From the NCBI RefSeq assembly GCF_010183535.1, contig NC_071331.1, positions 9,920,001-9,984,000 of the forward strand: 64,000 bases of DNA, written 5' to 3'. Made by a program: the position numbers and the translations under genes. Below the pieces are notes generated by a model that worked only from the letters and a program-made list of their open reading frames with translations, did no database searches and was not told where the DNA came from. Shown in pieces: positions 1 to 9,680 of this stretch; the first letter of the stretch is position 1, and every line of letters starts with the position of its first letter. This DNA is from Caenorhabditis remanei (lineage: Eukaryota > Nematoda > Chromadorea > Rhabditida > Rhabditidae).

Positions 1-201
1 CAAGGCTGTCAAAAAGGCCGTGGGGCGATTTTATATCTCAGTTCCCAGCCATGGAAAATTTTCGCTTCTTCAGGCGGCCTTGTAGAGGACCAAAAGATTA
101 GTCGATATGCAAAAATTCAGCCCATTTGGTTAATCCGCGGCCGCGACGGCCCTGAAAGCCGAGGGCCGCGGCCGGCCGCGGCCGGCCGTGCGACAGCCTT
201 G
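1..201 (-). mobile_element. hAT-like MITE, left-arm copy
   Basis: This 201-bp element has the terminal inverted repeat CAAGGCTGTC/GACAGCCTTG and an internal GGCCGCGGCC-rich block. It is the mirror image of the element at 9082-9282. Its inner target duplication (CTAGACAG, 202-209) is present. The outer one would lie just before base 1, so the window begins exactly on the terminal base of the element. Confidence 0.85.
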
Positions 202-804
202 CTAGACAGAGCTTGAAAGGAAATACTGAAATTAGGATACTGCAACAGTATTTTTCTTTTATTGAATACATTCGAATCGAATTTCTATTCGTACTGTTTC
301 AACGAGGAGCATATAAAGTTGTAAGACAATCAAAGATGGATAACTAATTGATCCATTTTGAGCAGATAGATTTATAATAGAAGATTTGTAACGGCAGATT
401 ATTTGTAAAGAAGGCAATCAAGATAACACAATTTATAAAAATTGCAATTTCAATGAGCTTTATCCAACTGAAGTTTATTCTAGTGATTTATTTTACTACA
501 GCTTCTTTGACACGCCCATTCATCAAAATTTCCGACTACCGTAATGCCTATTCAAAAATTCTAAATTTACAAGAAATTCTGAATTCCCTTAATTTAAAAA
601 ATTTCTTTAATTAAAAAAAAATCAATAAATACCCAGTATTCGATTCAACATTGAATTTTAAATTATGAACAATTTCCATTATTATTAAAACAGAAAACCA
701 CCAGTTTCCAATTTTACACCCCAGTCAGTGAAACATTTGAGAACGTCTCAACGGATAAAGAAGAAGTGATTAAAATTAATATTTATTGAGAATCAAGCTG
801 TGAA
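202..804. other. Left arm, AT-rich non-coding DNA
   Basis: This is the mirror image of 8479-9081 and is homologous to 35690-36240 of unit B. No gene is visible. On the minus strand it begins with an AATAAA signal at about 782-787, just downstream of the putative exon in the same arm. Confidence 0.6.
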
Positions 805-1089
805 TTACATTTTTTTCAAAACCACACATACTTGATATAGAATGAACAATGAATAACATTTTAAATTATTTATGAAGTTGCCTCTGGTCGTCAGTTCGAG
901 ATCCGGAGCCTGGGGATTCAAGCTAAATCCACTTAAAGCTCCAAAGGATCTCAAGTTAAACCGGAGAACATCCTCGGTCTTCTTCACTTGAAAAATGTCG
1001 CCACCGATTTCCTTATCCACCACTCCGTTGACTCATTGCAATTCCGAGACAACATTCCCAACCGTTCGTCATCCAGCGTTCCATAGATT
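805..1089 (-). pseudogene. Unrecognised terminal-exon fragment, left-arm copy
   Basis: Mirror image of 8194-8478, with identical translation. Read on the minus strand it follows a TTTTCAG acceptor and contains the open stretch VKKTEDVLRFNLRSFGAL, then LNPQAPDLELTT, but only after a frame change from the preceding segment. See the right-arm copy for the comparison with unit B. Function unknown. Confidence 0.35.
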
Positions 1090-1635
1090 CTGAAAATAAA
1101 TATTGTAGAGCGCAGTTGTATCTGCTGTTTTGATCTAATTATATGAAAGAAAAAAATTAAAATTCTGTGCAGATAGGGGAAAAAAAAGTTTTGAAAATTA
1201 ATTATTAACATTTGTTGGATTTAATTATTATAATTGGAAGACAGGTGGCACAAATAACCCTAAAAAGGGATCTCATTGTTTGCAGAAGGGTCATGAGATC
1301 AAACGTGTTTTAAGGAAGCCGATAAACTTTTCGGTTTCTAGACAGTTTTGAAAATACTGGAAAGCTAAATTTGCTATTGGGTGTGTTACTCCAAATTGTA
1401 TTCCTTCAAAAATGTTATGTTTCTCTTGTCTAGAATTTCCGTTCATTCAAAAAATGTTTCAAGCGTCTTTCTCAACTGAAAGTTCTTTCTGGGTACAGTA
1501 CCGCAATTCCATGCTACAACAGAATTCAGCCATTGATAGAAAATGAGAAGTTTCCGCAGAAGCAGTGTCGAATACAAATCACCCACTGGTTCTACTAATA
1601 TGAACATTTCGAAACCGATTATTTTAGATTGAATA

Positions 1636-2239
1636 TCTTCTTCCTACTAATGGAATAGTTCTGTCTGTCCGTCCGACGCTTCTTCCTAAATAACTTTTTT
1701 CTCTTTGAACCGTTTCAAAAGATGTTTGGGGGTAAACACATGAACCTCCGAGCGCTTCAATTTTTTGGACCCCGGGTGTCAGATTACTGTAGGATTACTG
1801 TAGCTACCGTAACCCAAAAAATGAAAAAGGGTTCCAAAGAGAACGAGGGGAGACCAAACTTGGGTGGTAACAACCTTGACACCTCAGCATGACACCCAAA
1901 AAAAGTTGGGCCGGTTACTGTAGGGTTACGGTAGTTACAGAGTTATGAACATTTACCGTGAAATCTGAATATCTTGGAAGGTTCAGATTCCCACTGATCG
2001 AGTACGTTGATAAATTTATTAACTCTGTAGTCCCGCACTTTTCCTTGAAGCACTTTGCAGGATTTCCACTACTATGCCCCTGAAGGGGTACTGTAGCTAC
2101 AGTAACCCAAAAATCGGGAAAGCAGGTTCCAACTGAAAATACAGGGTCCTTACTTTGGTTGTGACACTCTGGTTACCTTATGACAACACTCTGAAAAATT
2201 TGAGCCAGTTTGGCCGCAATTTCCAGAAATTTCCAAGAG
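1636..2239 (+). other. Helitron 5' region with CTGTAGCTAC-type repeats
   Basis: No gene. The segment contains several short related motifs of the form ACTGTAG(G/C)TTAC and their complements (1785-1812, 1912-1940, 2088-2106), in both orientations. They can fold locally. The minisatellite begins gradually after 2240. Confidence 0.6.
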
Positions 2240-5200
2240 TTTCCAGAATGTTCCTGAAACTTCCAGAGAATTTGAGAAAATTTCAAAGGCTTTCAGAATA
2301 TTCCAGAAGCTTCCAGAAAAAACTTTTGAATTTTGGGGGGATTTCAAATATTCCGGAATATTCCAGAAGCTTCTAGAAAAAAAACTTTTGAATTTTGGCG
2401 GGAATTCAAATATTCCGGCATATTCCAGAAGCTTCCAGAAAAAAACTTTTTAACTTTGGAGGGAATTCAAATATTCCGGAATATTCCAGAAGCTTCTAGA
2501 AAAAAAACTTTTGAATTTTGGGGGGATTTCAAATATTCCGGCATATTCCAGAAGCTTCTAGAAAAAAAACTTTTGAATTTTGGGGGGATTTCAAATATTC
2601 CGGCATATTCCAGAAGCTTCTAGAAAAAAAACTTTTTAACTTTGGAGGGAATTCAAATATTCCGGAATATTCCAGAAGCTTCCAGAAAAAAAACTTTTGA
2701 ATTTTGGGGGGATTTCAAATATTCCGGCATATTCCAGAAGCTTCTAGAAAAAAAACTTTTGAATTTTGGCGGGAATTCAAATATTCCGGAATATTCCAGA
2801 AGCTTCCAGAAAAAAAACTTTTGAATTTTGGGGGGATTTCAAATATTCCGGAATATTCCAGAAGCTTCTAGAAAAAAAACTTTTGAATTTTGGCGGGAAT
2901 TCAAATATTCCGGAATATTCCAGAAGCTTCCAGAAAAAAACTTTTTAACTTTGGAGGGAATTCAAATATTCCGGAATATTCCAGAAGCTTCTAGAAAAAA
3001 AACTTTTGAATTTTGGCGGGAATTCAAATATTCCGGAATATTCCAGAAGCTTCTAGAAAAAAAACTTTTGAATTTTGGCGGGAATTCAAATATTCCGGAA
3101 TATTCCAGAAGCTTCCAGAAAAAAACTTTTTAACTTTGGAGGGAATTCAAAATTTTCAATTTTGGCGGGAATTCAAATATTCCGGAATATTCCAGAAGCT
3201 TCCAGAAAAAACTTTTGAATTTTGGCGGGAATTCAAATACTCCGGAATATTCCAGAAGCTTCCAGAAAAAAACTTTTGAATTTTGGCGGGAATTCAAATA
3301 TTCCGGAATATTCCAGAAGCTTCCAGAAAAAAAAACTTTTGAATTTTGGCGGGAATTCAAAATTTTCCATTTTGGCGGGAATTCAAATATTCCGGAATAT
3401 TCCAGAAGCTTCCAGAAAAAACTTTTGAATTTTGGCGGGAATTCAAAATTTTCCATTTTGGCGGGAATTCAAATATTCCGGAATATTCCAGAAGCTTCCA
3501 GAAAAAAACTTTTGAATTTTGGCGGGAATTCAAATATTCCGGAATATTCCAGAAGCTTACAGAAAAAAACTTTTGAATTTTGGCGGGAATTCAAATATTC
3601 CGGAATATTCCAGAAGCTTCCAGAAAAAAACTTTTGAATTTTGGCGGGAATTCAATATTCCGGAATATTCCAGAAGCTTCCAGAGAAAAACTTTTGAATT
3701 TTGGCGGGAATTCAAATATTCCGGAATATTCCAGAAGCTTCCAGAAAAAACTTTTGAATTTTGGCGGGAATTCAAAATTTTCCATTTTGGCGGGAATTCA
3801 AATATTCCGGAATATTCCGGAATATTCCAGAAGCTTCCAGAAAAAACTTTTTAACTTTGGAGGGAATTCAAAATTTTCGATTTTGGCGGGAATTCAAATA
3901 TTCCGGAATATTCCAGAAGCTTCCAGAAAAAAAACTTTTGAATTTTGGCGGGAATTCAAAATTTTCCATTTTGGCGGGAATTCAAATATTCCGGAATATT
4001 CCAGAAGCTTCCAGAAAAAACTTTTGAATTTTGGCGGGAATTCAAAATTTTCCATTTTGGCGGGAATTCAAATATTCCGGAATATTCCAGAAGCTTCCAG
4101 AAAAAAACTTTTGAATTTTGGAGGGAATTCAAATATTCCAGAAGCTTCCAGAAAAAACTTTTGAATTTTGGGGGATTTCAAATATTCCAGAATCTTCCAG
4201 AAGCTTCTAGAAAAAAAACTTTTGAATTTTGGCGGGAATTCAAATATTCCGGAATATTCCAGAAGCTTCCAGAAAAAAACTTTCGAATTTTGGCGGGAAT
4301 TCAAATATTCCGGAATATTCCAGAAGCTTCCAGAAAAAACTTTTGAATTTTGGCGGGAATTCAAAATTTTCCATTTTGGCGGGAATTCAAATATTCCGGA
4401 ATATTCCGGAATATTCCAGAAGCTTCCAGAAAAAACTTTTTAACTTTGGAGGGAATTCAAAATTTTCGATTTTGGCGGGAATTCAAATATTCCGGAATAT
4501 TCCAGAAGCTTCCAGAAAAAAACTTTTGAATTTTGGCGGGAATTCAAATATTCCAGAAGCTTCCAGAAAAAACTTTTGAATTTTGGGGGGATTTCAAATA
4601 TTCCAGAATCTTCCAGAAGCTTCTAGAAAAAAAAACTTTTGAATTTTGGCGGGAATTCAAATATTCCAGAAGCTTCCAGAAAAAACTTTTGAATTTTGGG
4701 GGGATTTCAAACATTCCAGAAGCTTCCAGAAGCTTCTAGAAAAAAAGCTTTTGAGTTTTGGCGGGAATTCAAATATTTCGGAATATTCCAGAAGCTTCCA
4801 GAAAAAAACTTTTTAACTTTGGAGGGAATTCAAAATTTTCGATTTTGGCGGGAATTCAAATATTTCGGAATATTCCAGAAGCTTCCAGAAAAAACTTTTG
4901 AACTTTGGAGGGAATTCAAAATTTTCGATTTTGGCGGGAATTCAAATATTCCGGAATACTCCAGAAGCTTCCAGAAAAAACTTTTGAATTTTGGGGGGAT
5001 TTCAAATATTCCAGAATCTTCCAGAAGCTTCTAGAAAAAAAAACTTTTGAATTTTGGCGGGAATTCAAATATTCCGGAATATTCCAGAAGCTTCCAGAAA
5101 AAAACTTTTTAACTTTGGAGGGAATTCAAATATTCCAGAAGCTTCCAGAAAAAACTTTCGAATTTTGGGGGATTTCAAATATTCCAGAATCTTCCAGAAG

Positions 5201-5535
5201 CTTCTAGAAAAAAAACTTTTGAATTTTGGCGGGAATTCAAATATTCCGGAATATTCCAGAAGCTTCCAGAAAAAAAACTTTTCAACTTTGGAGGGAATTC
5301 AAAATTTTCCATTTTGGCGGGATTTCAAATATTCCAGAATCTTCCAGAAGCTTCCAGAAAAAAAACTTTTGAATTTTGGCGGGAATTCAAATATTCCGGA
5401 ATATTCCAGAAGCTTCCAGAAAAAACTTTTGAATTTTGGGGGGATTTCAAATATTCCAGAAGCTTCCAGAAAAAAATTTTGAATTTGGCGGGAATTCAAA
5501 TATTCCGGAATATTCCAGAAGCTTCTAGAAAATCT
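2240..5535 (+). repeat. Minisatellite of about 50 units, period about 62 bp
   Basis: The unit reads roughly TTCCGGAATATTCCAGAAG, CTTC(C/T)AGAA, an A-run, CTTTTGAATTTTGGCGGG, AATTCAAATA. I counted 50 occurrences of AGAAGCTT. The period is near 62 bp, and about 124 bp in 2500-3000, where two unit types alternate (GGGGGGATTTC versus GGCGGGAATTC after the TTTT). From about 3130 some units carry an extra 25-bp block (TTTTCCATTTTGGCGGGAAT...). This higher-order mosaic suggests repeated local amplification. Its many open frames are a by-product of the period and are not genes. Confidence 0.95.
2280..5530. promoter_or_regulatory. Array of perfect heat shock elements plus E2F-like sites
   Basis: Most units contain TTCCGGAATATTCCAGAAG followed by CTTCYAGAA. 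That is up to six uninterrupted, alternately oriented nGAAn/nTTCn pentamers, whereas a functional HSF site generally needs three. Units of the majority type also contain TTTTGGCGGGAA, which matches the E2F/DP consensus; about 38 copies were counted. Dense HSF-1 recruitment on heat shock is predicted from the sequence. Binding itself is not shown. HSE-bearing Helitrons and HSF-1/E2F cooperation have both been reported in Caenorhabditis. Confidence 0.75.
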
Positions 5536-6144
5536 TTTGAGTTTTAGAGGGGATTCAAAATATTCTTTTTGGTGGGTTCAAAAACGTTTTTGAGTTAAAA
5601 CTTTCAAAAAATTCAAAGAATTATTCTCGAACTGAAGGCGCGACATCGGCTTGACAGTGGGTAAAGAACTTTTGTGGAAGAGCCGCGATCAAGAATATCT
5701 AGAGGAAGAAGGTCAGAAATTTCCTGTTCCGTACTTTATGCTGACCGGCAAAGCGACGCAATAAACAAAAAATCACGGAAAGATGAAAAGAAGAGTTATC
5801 GTTTCGAGGAAACTTCCAGAAATACTTTTTTGAGAAATTGGGGTTTTAGAGTTACTGCAGTGTTGGATAAAATTAAAACGGAGTAAAAAAGTTATTTTCA
5901 TGAGGAAGTGTTTGATTTTATGAAAACGTTTCACCGTTTTTCGATCTATTCTCAAAGTTAAGAAAAAAAATGGTTCGAGGAATTTCAGCGGTAACATCCT
6001 CAAAAAAAAATAAAAGAGAAAAGAGATTTCATGATAATGAAAATTATCATTAATCATCGTCTCAAAAGCTTATTTGAGTTCAGAAAAAGGACTCCTTCAG
6101 TTCCTGCTTCGGAACTTCACAAGTCAACTAAATCCAGCGAAAAT
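5536..6144 (+). other. Helitron 3' region, no gene seen
   Basis: AT-rich sequence between the end of the minisatellite and the 3' hairpin. Small open frames here (for example 5674-5886) show no recognisable domain and no splice or promoter context. Confidence 0.5.
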
Positions 6145-6172
6145 CGCGGCGTAGCCGCGAATTTCCTGCTGG
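6145..6172 (+). other. Helitron 3' terminal hairpin and CTGG end
   Basis: Six-base stem CGCGGC/GCCGCG with a GTA loop, a 9-nt spacer, then CTGG followed by host T. This is the usual rolling-circle termination signal of Helitrons. Confidence 0.9.
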
Positions 6173-6476
6173 TTTGTTTTCTAAGCCAGGAAGACTCGGT
6201 TTCAAAATAATGCGAAGAGTTTTTACTTCTACTAAAATGTAATTTGTAGAATTGATGACAACAGATATTTTTGAATCTACTCAGTTGCAGAAAAATGGGT
6301 TTTCTCCGAATCAATGGAAGACTAGAAAAACTCATAATATGGCGAACAAACTGTAATAATATGGCAAACAAACTGTTTCATGCAGATAATTTCTCGTTTT
6401 GATCCTAGTAAGAAACCGTTAAGAAGTCTGCGATGGGACACAATTGTATTTAAAAAAATGTTGGGGTGATACATAC

Positions 6477-6585
6477 CTGTCTCTGAATCGTGTCATAATC
6501 CGTGAACTCGTTGTTATTGCCCATTAGATGATACTCACTGCGGGAGTATCGTTGAGCTTTCGACTTTTCCAGCGACGCGAAGTGT
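6477..6585 (-). pseudogene. Inverted stray copy of host-gene exon (37 codons)
   Basis: On the minus strand: acceptor TGCAG, 109-nt exon, donor GTATGT. It encodes RHFASLEKSKAQRYS... to ...DYDTIQRQ. It differs from the in-gene exon at 51130-51238 at one amino acid that I can see (G for D after HLM). The exon and splice sites are intact but in the wrong orientation relative to units A and B, so it is orphaned unless further exons lie left of the window. Confidence 0.75.
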
Positions 6586-7263
6586 CTGCAAATTTCTTTT
6601 TTACTTTACTTTTCATTTGTGAATAAGGCGGAGAAGCAGGCATGGCAAAGTCAAATTACTAAAACAGAACAATTTTATCGAAGGGACCTTTTCGGAGTCT
6701 CAGAAGTACGATATCTTAGGTTGATCATGATTTAAAAATTGGTAGAAACAGTGAGAATAGTTTCCCAGCTGGTTCTGTGTTGCCTACCCTCATTTTTTTC
6801 AAAACTGCAGTTTCATTTTTGTCTTTTAGTTCTCCAGGTTTTTTGATGATTTTAGTCTTGCGAAAGAATGATACCGACTACTTTGCACTACATTAGATTC
6901 TCAAAAATGGAATGTCAAAGAAAAAATTCCTACATTTACACCTACTCACTAAGGAAGGTTATGGAATCAGTTTTGAATTATGGGACGTGACTTATAAAAT
7001 TGAAAAGCTTAGAAAACGCCGATTCCAAATATATATTCTGTTTCTGCTCTCGATCCTGGGATTTCAAGAAAAATGAAAAAAAAATTGTGATTTTTAGTGC
7101 AATTTTCGAAAACGACGAGAAAACGCAAATTTGGTGATATTTTGATCACTAACATTTGTACATATTAGGTCAGACGCAGAAACAATTCTTCCCTATTTCA
7201 GAAAATTAATAAAGTTGCTGAAACATTACAAATACATTAAATCTCAAAAATATTATGACACCG
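6586..7263 (-). other. Spacer of the palindrome: intron sequence upstream of the orphan exon
   Basis: Reverse-complement homologue of 50480-51129, the intron before the same exon in unit B. Identity is high with scattered indels. No coding sequence seen. Confidence 0.7.
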
Positions 7264-7343
7264 CTCAACGATACTCCCGCAGTGAGTATCATCTAATGGG
7301 CAATAACAACGAGTTCACGGATTATGACACGATTCAGAGACAG
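7264..7343 (+). pseudogene. Truncated direct copy of the same exon
   Basis: Starts inside the exon at CTCAACGATACTCCCGC, lacking the first 29 nt and the acceptor, and ends at a normal GTATGT donor. The truncation point is the inverted-duplication breakpoint. Not functional on its own. Confidence 0.75.
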
Positions 7344-8193
7344 GTATGTATCACCCCAACATTTTTTTAAATACAATTGTGTCCCATCGCAGACTTCTTA
7401 ACGGTTTCTTACTAGGATCAAAACGAGAAATTATCTGCATGAAACAGTTTGTTTGCCATATTATTACAGTTTGTTCGCCATATTATGAGTTTTTCTAGTC
7501 TTCCATTGATTCGGAGAAAACCCATTTTTCTGCAACTGAGTAGATTCAAAAATATCTGTTGTCATCAATTCTACAAATTACATTTTAGTAGAAGTAAAAA
7601 CTCTTCGCATTATTTTGAAACCGAGTCTTCCTGGCTTAGAAAACAAATATTCAATCTAAAATAATCGGTTTCGAAATGTTCATATTAGTAGAACCAGTGG
7701 GTGATTTGTATTCGACACTGCTTCTGCGGAAACTTCTCATTTTCTATCAATGGCTGAATTCTGTTGTAGCATGGAATTGCGGTACTGTACCCAGAAAGAA
7801 CTTTCAGTTGAGAAAGACGCTTGAAACATTTTTTGAATGAACGGAAATTCTAGACAAGAGAAACATAACATTTTTGAAGGAATACAATTTGGAGTAACAC
7901 ACCCAATAGCAAATTTAGCTTTCCAGTATTTTCAAAACTGTCTAGAAACCGAAAAGTTTATCGGCTTCCTTAAAACACGTTTGATCTCATGACCCTTCTG
8001 CAAACAATGAGATCCCTTTTTAGGGTTATTTGTGCCACCTGTCTTCCAATTATAATAATTAAATCCAACAAATGTTAATAATTAATTTTCAAAACTTTTT
8101 TTTCCCCTATCTGCACAGAATTTTAATTTTTTTCTTTCATATAATTAGATCAAAACAGCAGATACAACTGCGCTCTACAATATTTATTTTCAG

Positions 8194-8478
8194 AATCTAT
8201 GGAACGCTGGATGACGAACGGTTGGGAATGTTGTCTCGGAATTGCAATGAGTCAACGGAGTGGTGGATAAGGAAATCGGTGGCGACATTTTTCAAGTGAA
8301 GAAGACCGAGGATGTTCTCCGGTTTAACTTGAGATCCTTTGGAGCTTTAAGTGGATTTAGCTTGAATCCCCAGGCTCCGGATCTCGAACTGACGACCAGA
8401 GGCAACTTCATAAATAATTTAAAATGTTATTCATTGTTCATTCTATATCAAGTATGTGTGGTTTTGAAAAAAATGTAA
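8194..8478 (+). pseudogene. Unrecognised terminal-exon fragment, right-arm copy
   Basis: Follows a TTTTCAG acceptor. The first frame runs to FFK-stop; a second frame then encodes VKKTEDVLRFNLRSFGAL and LNPQAPDLELTT. An AATAAA signal follows at 8496. Unit B has the homologous segment at 35405-35612 with stops in the first part. Differences are a mix of silent and replacement changes, so selection is weak or absent. It could be a decayed last exon of a neighbouring gene. No family recognised. Confidence 0.35.
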
Positions 8479-9081
8479 TTCACAGCTTGATTCTCAATAA
8501 ATATTAATTTTAATCACTTCTTCTTTATCCGTTGAGACGTTCTCAAATGTTTCACTGACTGGGGTGTAAAATTGGAAACTGGTGGTTTTCTGTTTTAATA
8601 ATAATGGAAATTGTTCATAATTTAAAATTCAATGTTGAATCGAATACTGGGTATTTATTGATTTTTTTTTAATTAAAGAAATTTTTTAAATTAAGGGAAT
8701 TCAGAATTTCTTGTAAATTTAGAATTTTTGAATAGGCATTACGGTAGTCGGAAATTTTGATGAATGGGCGTGTCAAAGAAGCTGTAGTAAAATAAATCAC
8801 TAGAATAAACTTCAGTTGGATAAAGCTCATTGAAATTGCAATTTTTATAAATTGTGTTATCTTGATTGCCTTCTTTACAAATAATCTGCCGTTACAAATC
8901 TTCTATTATAAATCTATCTGCTCAAAATGGATCAATTAGTTATCCATCTTTGATTGTCTTACAACTTTATATGCTCCTCGTTGAAACAGTACGAATAGAA
9001 ATTCGATTCGAATGTATTCAATAAAAGAAAAATACTGTTGCAGTATCCTAATTTCAGTATTTCCTTTCAAGCTCTGTCTAG
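8479..9081 (+). other. Right arm, AT-rich non-coding DNA
   Basis: Homologous to 35690-36240 of unit B. It contains the AATAAA at 8496-8501 and otherwise nothing recognisable. Confidence 0.6.
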
Positions 9082-9282
9082 CAAGGCTGTCGCACGGCCG
9101 GCCGCGGCCGGCCGCGGCCCTCGGCTTTCAGGGCCGTCGCGGCCGCGGATTAACCAAATGGGCTGAATTTTTGCATATCGACTAATCTTTTGGTCCTCTA
9201 CAAGGCCGCCTGAAGAAGCGAAAATTTTCCATGGCTGGGAACTGAGATATAAAATCGCCCCACGGCCTTTTTGACAGCCTTG
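9082..9282 (+). mobile_element. hAT-like MITE with 8-bp target duplication
   Basis: TIR CAAGGCTGTC...GACAGCCTTG, with perfect flanking repeats CTGTCTAG at 9074-9081 and 9283-9290. The element is absent from the aligned place in unit B (about 36240-36250). The CA(A/G)GG terminus and 8-bp duplication fit the hAT superfamily. There is no coding capacity. Confidence 0.9.
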
Positions 9283-9535
9283 CTGTCTAGTAAAATTCTT
9301 TCTTCCGCTCTGTATTGAAATTCTGAACGAAAACTTTAGTCGAAAAAGTTGTTAGAAATTTCTAACTGTGGGAAAGTTGAAGCAGTTGCTTGCTTATTTA
9401 AACCATGGTGTCTTCGTACAGTTTCGTGTTTCAGTATGGAAATAAAAATAATTCAAATTTTCTATTCCTGTTTAACTGCCTGGTTAACTGCTTTTGAATA
9501 CACACATAAATAAATTTACTGTTCTAGTCATTCTT

Positions 9536-9607
9536 CACGGCCTCCAGCGGAGGCCCTCTCAATGCACTGCGCACAGTACTTTGAGAGGGCCTCCGCTGGA
9601 GGCCGTG
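9536..9607. mobile_element. 72-bp near-perfect palindromic MITE
   Basis: Hairpin CACGGCCTCCAGCGGAGGCC...GGCCGTG with a short unpaired centre. It is flanked by ATTCTT on both sides (9530-9535, 9608-9613). Unit B has a single ATTCTT at the homologous site (about 36484) and no hairpin, so the insertion and its 6-bp duplication are directly visible. Confidence 0.88.
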
Positions 9608-9680
9608 ATTCTTTGCTCAGAAAATTTTTGGTTCTTTCAAATTATACCGTTGCTTAGGTTTCTTATTTGTTTGTTTCAGT

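Larger units (their letters stand above)
1636..6172 (+). mobile_element. Non-autonomous Helitron carrying a heat-shock-element minisatellite
   Basis: The ends follow Helitron rules. The element starts with 5'-TC after a host A at 1635, ends with CTGG-3' at 6169-6172, and the next host base is T at 6173. A GC hairpin (CGCGGC-GTA-GCCGCG, 6145-6159) stands 9 nt before the CTGG. There are no terminal inverted repeats and no target duplication. Two uninterrupted copies of the target (about 7640-7655 and 51530-51540) show the host sequence joined straight across, which confirms both boundaries. No Rep/helicase reading frame is visible in the 4537 bp, so the element must have been moved by a helper in trans. 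Confidence is high because boundaries, hairpin and empty sites agree. Confidence 0.93.
1..9282. repeat. Large inverted duplication (palindrome) interrupted by a Helitron
   Basis: Positions 1-1635 are the reverse complement of 7648-9282 (paired coordinates sum to 9283). Positions 6173-6556 are the reverse complement of 7264-7647 (sum 13820). The Helitron at 1636-6172 fills the gap in the left arm, so without it the arms would be about 2.0 kb around a 707-bp spacer (6557-7263). No differences were noticed between the arms in the stretches compared. The spacer is not foreign: it continues the left-arm sequence and matches the intron and exon at 50480-51180 in reverse. The breakpoint therefore lies at about 7263/7264, inside an exon. 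Either a recent inverted duplication or a fold-back assembly artefact could explain it. Confidence 0.9.

Noticed and set aside
2240..5535. CRISPR-like regular repeats
   Set aside because: Repeats are directly tandem without unique spacers, and the genome is eukaryotic.
2155..5547. Dozens of overlapping frames of 60-194 codons rich in NIPEYSRSF, FWREFKYSGIF and similar
   Set aside because: They follow the 62-bp period in every frame and on both strands and are translations of the minisatellite, not proteins.
1..9282. A single giant transposon with 1.6-kb terminal inverted repeats
   Set aside because: The arms contain host exon and intron DNA found elsewhere in the window, and the 201-bp MITE at each end explains the transposon-like tips.
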